A DNA stretch of 64,000 bases from Haloglomus litoreum (lineage in GTDB: Archaea > Halobacteriota > Halobacteria > Halobacteriales > Haloarculaceae), in contig NZ_CP119988.1 in the NCBI RefSeq assembly GCF_029338515.1, positions 3,286,001-3,350,000 on the forward strand, read 5' to 3'. Shown here piece by piece: positions 58,689 through 64,000 of the stretch (the stretch's first letter is position 1; every line of letters begins with the position of its first letter). Both the position numbers and the translations under genes were made by a program. Below the pieces are notes generated by a model. The model saw only the letters and a program-made list of their open reading frames with translations, did no database searches and was not told where the DNA came from.

Positions 58689-60077
58689 TTACCCGGCGTC
58701 CGCGACGGCATCCTCCACGACCGCGACCGTCCGCTCGACGAGCGCGTCCACGTCATCGTGCTCGGCGTACACCCGGACGTACGGCTCGGTGCCCGAGGGC
58801 CGGACGAGGGTCCAGCCCCCGTCGATCTCCAGTCGGACGCCGTGCTCGGTGTCGACCGCGGCGTCGGGGAACTCGGCCGGGAGTGCGGTCTCGAGCGCGC
58901 TCATCACGGCAGCCTTCCGGTCGTCCGGGCACTCGACGCTGACCTTCCGGTAGGGCCGCTCGGTGACGGGGTCGCGGAGCGCGTCGAGGCCCGACTCGGC
59001 GACGAGCCGTGCGAGGACGGCCGCGCTCGCGACGCCGTCGATCCACGGGCCGAACCGGGTGTGCATATGCTTCCACGGCTCGGCGGCGAAGACGACCTCG
59101 GTGTCGGCCCCGCCGGCCTCGCGGGCGGCGGCGACCCCCTCGTGGAGCGCACCCAGGCGGACGCGCTCGACGCGGCCGCCCGCCGCCCGGACGCGCTCGT
59201 CGATGCGGGCGGAGGCGTTCGGCGTCGTGACGACCACCGGGTCGCCGGCCGCGGCGGCGCGGGTGTAGTGCTCGGCGACCACGGCGAGGACGGTGTCCTC
59301 GTGGACGACCTCGCCATCGGCGTCGACCACGACGATGCGGTCGGCGTCGCCGTCGAACCCCATCCCGAGCGCGAACTCGCCGTCCGCGACGAACGCGCGG
59401 AGGTCGGCCAGGCTCTCGGGGGTGGGCTTCGATTCCCGACCGGGGAAGTGGCCGTCGACGTTCCCGTTGAGCGTGACGACGTGTGCGCCGAGTTCCCGGA
59501 GCACCCAGGGGACGGCCCGGGCGGCCACCCCGTTGCCGGCGTCCGCGGCGACCCGGACCCCGTCGAGCGGGCCACCGTGGCCACGGGCGTAGTCGACGAC
59601 AGCGCGACGGTACCCCGGGAGGATATCGACCCGCTCGGCCTCGCCCCAGTCGTCCCACGCGACCGGCGGGTCGTCGTCCGCGACGGCCGCCTCGATCCGG
59701 CGCTCGGCCTCGCGGTCGTACTCCTGGCCGTCGGCGAACAGCTTCAGGCCGTTGTCGGTCGGCGGGTTGTGGCTGGCCGTGACCATCACGCCGTGCCGGC
59801 CGCGCGAGGCGTACGCCAGCGCGGGCGTGGGTACCCGGCCGACGCGGACGACCCGTGCACCGCCCGACTGGAGTCCGGAGGTGAGCGCCGAAGCGAGCGC
59901 CTCGCCCGTCTCCCGGCCGTCCCGCCCGACGACGAACTCGACCGGGCCGTCGCCACCATCGCCCTGCGCGTCGGCGCGTGCCTCGCGGGCCGCCGCGCGC
60001 CCGACGCGCAGGGCGAACGCCGGCGTCACCCGCTCGCGCACGCTCCCGCGGATGCCCGCCGTGCCGAAGAGGTCCAT
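58689..60077 (-). CDS. Phosphohexomutase (phosphoglucosamine/phosphomannomutase family), 462 aa
   Basis: The alpha-D-phosphohexomutase fold: LFGTAGIRG at the start, the phosphoserine loop TASHNPPTDNG (Ser102), the metal loop FDGDADR (242-246), a sugar-binding loop around FAAEPWKHMH, and the phosphate-binding RPSGTEPYVRVY near the end. It supplies sugar-1-phosphates for glycans. The start is set at ATG 60077; the frame remains open through the upstream repeat but is not coding. Confidence 0.94.
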   Translation of the reverse strand: MDLFGTAGIRGSVRERVTPAFALRVGRAAAREARADAQGDGGDGPVEFVVGRDGRETGEALASALTSGLQSGGARVVRVGRVPTPALAYASRGRHGVMVTASHNPPTDNGLKLFADGQEYDREAERRIEAAVADDDPPVAWDDWGEAERVDILPGYRRAVVDYARGHGGPLDGVRVAADAGNGVAARAVPWVLRELGAHVVTLNGNVDGHFPGRESKPTPESLADLRAFVADGEFALGMGFDGDADRIVVVDADGEVVHEDTVLAVVAEHYTRAAAAGDPVVVTTPNASARIDERVRAAGGRVERVRLGALHEGVAAAREAGGADTEVVFAAEPWKHMHTRFGPWIDGVASAAVLARLVAESGLDALRDPVTERPYRKVSVECPDDRKAAVMSALETALPAEFPDAAVDTEHGVRLEIDGGWTLVRPSGTEPYVRVYAEHDDVDALVERTVAVVEDAVADAG

Positions 60078-60437
60078 ACCGACCGCAGGCGGCGAGGGGA
60101 TTTCAATCTCCGCGGTCCCGCTCGCTTCTTCGAAGCGTCGGTACCTCGAGACACGACCGCGTCGTGTCTCGGCGGTCCCGTTCTCTACCGCGTAGAGACG
60201 GGTCCACGAGGACGAGCGGAGCGAGTCCTCGGCGGTCCCGAACGTCGTTCGGGAGCACGAGGGGGAGCAGCGCGAGTCCTCGGCGGTCCCGAACGTCGTT
60301 CGGGAGCACGAGGGGGAGCAGCGCGAGTCCTCGGCGGTCCGGCCCCCCGGCAGGTGACCCCCTCCACGAACCGTCGAGGCCCGGCGTCTCCCCCGATGAG
60401 GGAGTCTTTTGTACGAGGCGCGGCGTAGATACGTCCG
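60078..60437. repeat. Intergenic repeat array with 51-bp tandem unit and hairpins
   Basis: GGCGGTCCCG recurs at 60231 and 60282 with its start again at 60333, spacing exactly 51 bases, and in more diverged form near 60111 and 60170. Each copy is followed by a short hairpin (for example CCCGAAC-GTC-GTTCGGG and TCTAC-CGC-GTAGA), and an 11-bp stem CGAGACACGAC lies in between. It occupies the gap between divergent genes. An AT-containing CTTTTGT stretch near 60406 may be the promoter of the plus-strand gene. Confidence 0.75.
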
Positions 60438-60767
60438 ATGGGAGTCCGGCCACCGCAGAACGGCGACGACGACGAGCCAGACACGATCACGTTCGGCATC
60501 GCAGCCCTGGACGCCCACCTGGAGAACGCTGACGTGCAGTTCCCGACCGACCAGGAATCGCTGCTAATCGAGCTCGGTGACCCGGACATCCCCTACGACG
60601 CCTCCGGCTCGACCGTCGCGCTCTCGACGGCGATGGAGCGGATCCACCTCCAGCAGTTCGACTCCGAGCAGGAGCTGCTCAACACCCTCCACCCCGTCTT
60701 CGAGTCCTACCGCGAGCGCGCCGGCAACAGCATCATCGGGCAGCTCCGGGCGCTGCTTCCGTTCTGA
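60438..60767 (+). CDS. Conserved haloarchaeal protein (possibly DUF5789), 109 aa
   Basis: A small acidic protein with ALDAHLENADVQFPTDQESLLIELGDPDIPYDASG and a helical end (FDSEQELLNTLHPVFESYRERAG). The layout resembles the haloarchaeal DUF5789 group, whose function is not known to me. ATG 60438 directly follows the repeat array. Confidence 0.7.
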   Translation: MGVRPPQNGDDDEPDTITFGIAALDAHLENADVQFPTDQESLLIELGDPDIPYDASGSTVALSTAMERIHLQQFDSEQELLNTLHPVFESYRERAGNSIIGQLRALLPF

Positions 60768-60840
60768 CGGCCGACGCCGTTCCCGCGCCGGACCCCCCGC
60801 GAGCGTCACCCCTATCGGGACGGGCGCCCTCGGCGGCGGT

Positions 60841-61050
60841 ATGACCGAGTACACCACCGTCTCCATCCCGAAGGACCTGGCCGAGCGCGTCGAGGAGACC
60901 ATCGAGGGGACCTCCTTCTCCTCGACCAGCGACCTCGTCCGCTTCCTGCTGCGGAGCATCGTCATCCAGCACCAGAAACAGGGTGAACTGACGGAGGCGG
61001 AGTTCGAGGAGATCACCACACAGCTGCGGGACCTGGGCTACATCGAGTAG
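60841..61050 (+). CDS. Ribbon-helix-helix (CopG-like) DNA-binding protein, 69 aa
   Basis: TTVSIPKDLAERVEETIEGTSFSSTSDLVRFLLRSIV is a complete RHH motif: beta strand, helix, turn, helix. The C-terminal tail is acidic. Its target is unknown; with no toxin gene nearby it is more likely a regulator than an antitoxin. ATG 60841. Confidence 0.88.
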   Translation: MTEYTTVSIPKDLAERVEETIEGTSFSSTSDLVRFLLRSIVIQHQKQGELTEAEFEEITTQLRDLGYIE

Positions 61051-61097
61051 CGCGCCCGGGAGCTGCCGGGGCCTGCGGTCCCGGAGCCGTCGACCGG

Positions 61098-61565
61098 TCA
61101 GGGCGGCAGCGACTCGGCCGGCGGCTCGACATCGAGCAGTTCGAGGTCCCGCCCGCGCCCGCGCCGGTCGAACGCGGCGATGTCCGTCGACTCCCACGGA
61201 GGGACCCCGACGAACACGACCTCGTGGAGGTCGTCCGTCTGCCGGACCGCCAGGTGTCCGTCCGGGTGGGAGACGAACCGGCCGTCGGAGGCGGGTGTCC
61301 CGAGGTCCATCCCGAAGACGGCCGCGACGGAGCCGCCGGTCCCGGGGAGGTAGAGGTCGGTGAAGACGGGCGTCTCGGGGGGCAGGTCCAGCGGCGGCTC
61401 GAACTCGCCGGCCGGCGTGGTGGTGACGGCGATGGTCACCTCCGACGGGGAGCGGTCCTCGGCGATGTCCAGCAGCGCCTCGACGAGGCCGACCGTGGCG
61501 TACACCGGCGGCCGCTCGGCTGGCGAGTCGGCATCCGGGAGCACCGCGTCGAGGTCGTCGGTCAC
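61098..61565 (-). CDS. Unknown haloarchaeal protein, 155 aa
   Basis: GTG start. The alpha/beta sequence has VYATVGLVEALLDIAEDRSPSEVTIAVTTT, and then GRFVSHPDGHLAVRQTDDLHEVVFVGVPPWE. The order recalls JAB/MPN domains, but the H-x-H-x(7)-S-x2-D metal motif is not intact, so any such domain would be inactive. The resemblance is weak. It stands alone. Confidence 0.65.
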   Translation of the reverse strand: MTDDLDAVLPDADSPAERPPVYATVGLVEALLDIAEDRSPSEVTIAVTTTPAGEFEPPLDLPPETPVFTDLYLPGTGGSVAAVFGMDLGTPASDGRFVSHPDGHLAVRQTDDLHEVVFVGVPPWESTDIAAFDRRGRGRDLELLDVEPPAESLPP

Positions 61566-61638
61566 TGTCCCCCGTACGCTGCGGAGTCGCTTAACATCGG
61601 TGGCTCGCCGTACAGCACCGCGGACGTGCCCGCCAGCC

Positions 61639-62331
61639 TCAGAAGATGGCGTTCTTCAGCGTGTTGATGTAGAGCCCGGGCGCGTTCGTCGTGGCCTTCC
61701 GGAGCGCCGTCCGCATCAGGTCGTCCGCGTCGTCGGCGATGCCCTCGCCGTGGCCGACGAGGAGGCGGTCGACCTCGAGGCGCTTGAGCTTCTTCGGCGG
61801 CGTGAACCGCAGCATCGGGTGGACGCCCAGCGTCTCGCCCGGGGCGCAGTAGTAGTCGACGGTGCCGAACACCTCGGGCAGGACGAGCACCTCGGCCTCG
61901 GCGTCGTACATCCCGGCCTCCTGCCAGAACGGGTTGTCGATGACCCGCCGGACCTCGTAGGAGGTGTCGGCGACCAGGTCCTCGAGGTCGGTCGTGCGCG
62001 CATCGAGGTCGCCCGTGACGCCGCTCATCCACGACGGGACGCCGACGGGGACCTCGTGACGGTTCGCGACGGCCGCGGAGTCGCGCTTGTGGCGGTCCAG
62101 CAGGACCGCGACGCCCGCGACCCCGTCCGCGCCGGTGTCCTCGGCCAGGTCCGCGAGCCAGTCGTCGAGGTCGGGCACGTCGACGGGGTCGACGACGACG
62201 AGGCCCGCCTCGGTGGCGACGGCGTGGCTCGCGCGCTGCATCTCCTCCTCGGGGAAGGGGATCCAGCTCGCGCCGCCCTCGAACCGGTTGACCTCGTTCA
62301 GCGACCCCGCTCCGGATGACTTCATCGGCAT
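61639..62331 (-). CDS. Unknown haloarchaeal protein, possibly degenerate metallo-beta-lactamase fold, 230 aa
   Basis: ATG 62331 (or 62325). Strand-like segments GLVVVDPVDV, GVAGVAVLLDRHKRDSAAVANRHEVPVGVP and KRLEVDRLLVGHGEGI are placed as in MBL-fold proteins, but the HxHxDH motif is replaced by DRHKRDS, so normal metal binding is not expected. The function is unknown. Confidence 0.6.
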   Translation of the reverse strand: MPMKSSGAGSLNEVNRFEGGASWIPFPEEEMQRASHAVATEAGLVVVDPVDVPDLDDWLADLAEDTGADGVAGVAVLLDRHKRDSAAVANRHEVPVGVPSWMSGVTGDLDARTTDLEDLVADTSYEVRRVIDNPFWQEAGMYDAEAEVLVLPEVFGTVDYYCAPGETLGVHPMLRFTPPKKLKRLEVDRLLVGHGEGIADDADDLMRTALRKATTNAPGLYINTLKNAIF

Positions 62332-62461
62332 ACCACTGGATTCGCCCGGAGCGCGGTTAAAGGGTCGTCTCCGGGCAAGCGAGCGACCTCCTCGGGGGAA
62401 GCGGTGACCGCCCCCGCGAGCCCGGGGCGTGACTTAACAGGCACCCCCGCGAACGACCGGT

Positions 62462-63199
62462 ATGCTCTCGGGACTCGCGTGGCTGGCGCTGGAGGTCAAG
62501 TACCTCGACCGGGCGGTCGAGTTCTACCGCGAGCACCTGGACCTCCCGCTCCGGCGGAAGGACGGCCGCGAGGCCGCGCTCGGGGCCGGCGAGACGGACC
62601 TCCTCCTGCGCCGACCGGCCGGCGTCCCCCGCGGGGGGCTCCACACCCACTACGCCTTCTCCTGTCCCGCCGACGCGTACGACGAGTGGTGGGACCGCCT
62701 CTCCGGGGACTTCGACCTCCACGAGGAGACGTTCGGCGACGTGCGGTCGCTCTACTTCTACGACACGGAGGGCAACTGCGTGGAGGTGATGGGTTGCGGG
62801 GCGCCGGAGGGGCCCCAGCGAGGCGGCGAAGCCGCCGAGCGCGACCAGGGGTCGGAACCCGCCATCACGGGGCTGATGGAGGTCGTCCTGGAGGTTGAGG
62901 ACCTGGCCCGGGCCGAGGAGTTCTACACCGCGCTCGGGATGGAGATCGTCGACCAGGGCGACCGGCGCAAGCGAACGCGGCTCACGGCGGGCCCGTTCGA
63001 CCTGGAACTGTGGGAGCCCCACCTCGGACTGGCCGACGCCCGCGGCGGCGTCCACGTCGACCTCGGGGCGTACGTCGACGACCCCGAGGCCGCAGCCGAC
63101 GCCGTCTGGGGCCGTGCCGACCGCATCGAGGACCTCGACTCGGGTGCCGTCCGGGTGCGGGACCCGGACGGGCACTACCTCACGTTCGTCGGGGAGTGA
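62462..63199 (+). CDS. Two-domain VOC (glyoxalase/extradiol dioxygenase-like) protein, 245 aa
   Basis: Two vicinal-oxygen-chelate units: residues 4-120 (WLALEVKYLDRAVEFYREHLDLPL...LYFYDTEGNCVEVMG) and about 145-245 (MEVVLEVEDLARAEEFYTALGMEIV...VRVRDPDGHYLTFVG). The final Glu positions of each unit (VEVMG, LTFVG) and His in HTHYAF could bind metal, though the set is not complete in the second half. The substrate is unknown. A CTTAACA element lies about 29 bases upstream of ATG 62462. Confidence 0.87.
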   Translation: MLSGLAWLALEVKYLDRAVEFYREHLDLPLRRKDGREAALGAGETDLLLRRPAGVPRGGLHTHYAFSCPADAYDEWWDRLSGDFDLHEETFGDVRSLYFYDTEGNCVEVMGCGAPEGPQRGGEAAERDQGSEPAITGLMEVVLEVEDLARAEEFYTALGMEIVDQGDRRKRTRLTAGPFDLELWEPHLGLADARGGVHVDLGAYVDDPEAAADAVWGRADRIEDLDSGAVRVRDPDGHYLTFVGE

Positions 63200-63240
63200 G
63201 CCGCAGCGGGCTTTTGTCCGCGCGGCGCGAGGGAGCGGGC

Positions 63241-63780
63241 ATGGCCGACGACGCACACCCCGACCCGGACCCGCTGGACGGCGCGTACGACTACCGGCAG
63301 GTCGCGGTCGAGGACCTGCCGGACGCCCCGAACCCGACCCGCGCGAAGCGCGAGGTGGACGAGGCCGTCGGCGGGACCACCTTCGGCTACAACGTCTTCG
63401 TCGCCGAGCCCGGCGAGAAGCTGCCGTGGGGCTACCACTACCACCCGGACCACGAGGAGGTGCTGCACGTCCTCGAAGGGGAGTTGCGCGTCGAGACCGC
63501 CGAGGGCGAGCGCCGCGTCGAGGCCGGGGAGGTGCTGTTCGTCCCGCCCAATCACCCGCAGAAGGCCGTCGCCGTCGGTGACAGCCCTGCGCGGGTCATC
63601 GCCGTCGGTGCGCCGAAGGACTCGGACGGGGCCGTCATCGTCGAGCCGTGCGCGGCGTGCGGCGAGGAGACGGGTCGCGAGTTCGACTCCGTCGAGGAGG
63701 AGGGTGTGACGGTGTACGTGCTGTCGTGTGCGGGCTGCGGGGCCGAGACGGACCGGCTGCGGCCCGGTCCAGGGGAGTGA
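63241..63780 (+). CDS. Cupin protein with C-terminal zinc ribbon, 179 aa
   Basis: The cupin core has PWGYHYHPDHEEVLHVLEGELRVET (His-x-His and Glu metal ligands) and EVLFVPPNHPQKAV (the last His). The C-terminal 50 residues add a four-Cys ribbon (EPCAACGEE and SCAGCGAE). Such fusions are seen in haloarchaea; the substrate is not known. ATG 63241, with a CTTTTGT box about 28 bases upstream. Confidence 0.88.
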   Translation: MADDAHPDPDPLDGAYDYRQVAVEDLPDAPNPTRAKREVDEAVGGTTFGYNVFVAEPGEKLPWGYHYHPDHEEVLHVLEGELRVETAEGERRVEAGEVLFVPPNHPQKAVAVGDSPARVIAVGAPKDSDGAVIVEPCAACGEETGREFDSVEEEGVTVYVLSCAGCGAETDRLRPGPGE

Positions 63781-63861
63781 GGGAGCTAACGGGAAGGGCA
63801 GATAACCAGATTGTTCGCGTATTTTCGGGCGTACTCCAGACGTTCGCGCCGAGAATCGAAC

Positions 63862-64000
63862 TTACAACCGGTCCGTGTCGATCTCCACGTCGGGCGGCGA
63901 CACCACCAGGAACCCCCGGAAGTGCATCAACTCGCCACCGAGTTCGCGCACGTCGCGGGCGAAGCCGGCGGCGAGTTCGTTGAGGTCGCCCTCCACGTCC
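63862..64000 (-). CDS. C-terminal end of a conserved haloarchaeal protein (cut by the window)
   Basis: The minus-strand frame is open from the window end to a TAA at 63862-63864. The visible 45 residues end in MHFRGFLVVSPPDVEIDTDRL, which I associate with small conserved haloarchaeal proteins (perhaps DUF5779). The start lies outside the window. Confidence 0.6.
   Translation of the reverse strand, partial: DVEGDLNELAAGFARDVRELGGELMHFRGFLVVSPPDVEIDTDRL

Noticed and set aside
60231-60340. 51-bp tandem repeat considered as a CRISPR array
   Set aside because: Whole units are near-identical with no variable spacers, and no cas gene is nearby.
56472-60428. 1318-codon plus-strand frame through Hsp20, PEP-mutase, phosphorylase and phosphohexomutase genes
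   Set aside because: It runs antisense or out of frame to four recognised genes and has no coherent domain.

Overview
The window is haloarchaeal (class Halobacteria) DNA. It is GC-rich, its proteins are strongly acidic, and it carries a trpD-F-E-G cluster, a haloarchaeal-type malate synthase, many short or leaderless upstream regions and a tRNA-Val(GAC) without an encoded CCA. I cannot name the genus.

Positions 1 to about 28,700 are the right-hand part of an integrated element that abuts the 3' end of tRNA-Val (28703-28777, minus strand). Its left end, its integrase and the second att copy lie outside the window. The element has three zones. (1) 1-11,340, plus strand: a tightly overlapping operon of small membrane proteins, a secreted Thr/Pro-rich membrane glycoprotein-like protein, a P-loop ATPase and a mosaic surface protein. 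This looks like a virion-, vesicle- or DNA-transfer module, but I cannot assign it to a known family. (2) 11,341-23,510: a patchwork cargo zone with paired 45-bp direct repeats, a serine resolvase, a small HExxH membrane protein, a DUF4260-like gene, an intact IS5-family insertion with a perfect 8-bp target duplication, and then a visibly AT-richer cassette. The cassette carries an N6-adenine DNA methyltransferase, a protein with two GHKL ATPase domains (MORC/Hsp90-like at the N-terminus and histidine-kinase-like at the C-terminus), a receiver-like protein and an unrecognised third protein. This cassette (16,402-23,272) is the best candidate for an undescribed system, probably anti-phage or anti-plasmid. 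(3) 23,511-28,645, minus strand: a nine-gene replication or maintenance operon with small zinc-binding proteins, a divergent PCNA-like sliding clamp, a PD-(D/E)xK-like nuclease and a 678-residue DNA-binding protein that may be the replication initiator.

From 28,778 to 64,000 the window is host chromosome. It holds two related low-complexity secreted proteins, the anthranilate branch of tryptophan synthesis (trpDFEG), an HD hydrolase and malate synthase. Next is a surface-glycan locus: an aldo/keto reductase and a PtmA-like SDR on the minus strand, then a five-gene plus-strand operon with a GT2 glycosyltransferase, a GT-B-like capsule transferase, a PhyH dioxygenase, a NeuB-type synthase and a NeuA-SpsG/PseG fusion. 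This points to nonulosonic (sialic-like) acid synthesis. The five-gene operon is bracketed by direct repeats, and the right repeat is followed by an array of hairpins sharing a CTCCG loop.

The last 16 kb is ordinary housekeeping: a Tat-exported subtilase, a DsbA/DsbB pair, endonuclease III, small Hsp20-like proteins, DUF371, a coiled-coil protein, a PEP-mutase-family enzyme, a nucleoside phosphorylase, a phosphohexomutase with a 51-bp tandem repeat upstream, an RHH regulator, a VOC protein and a cupin-zinc-ribbon protein.
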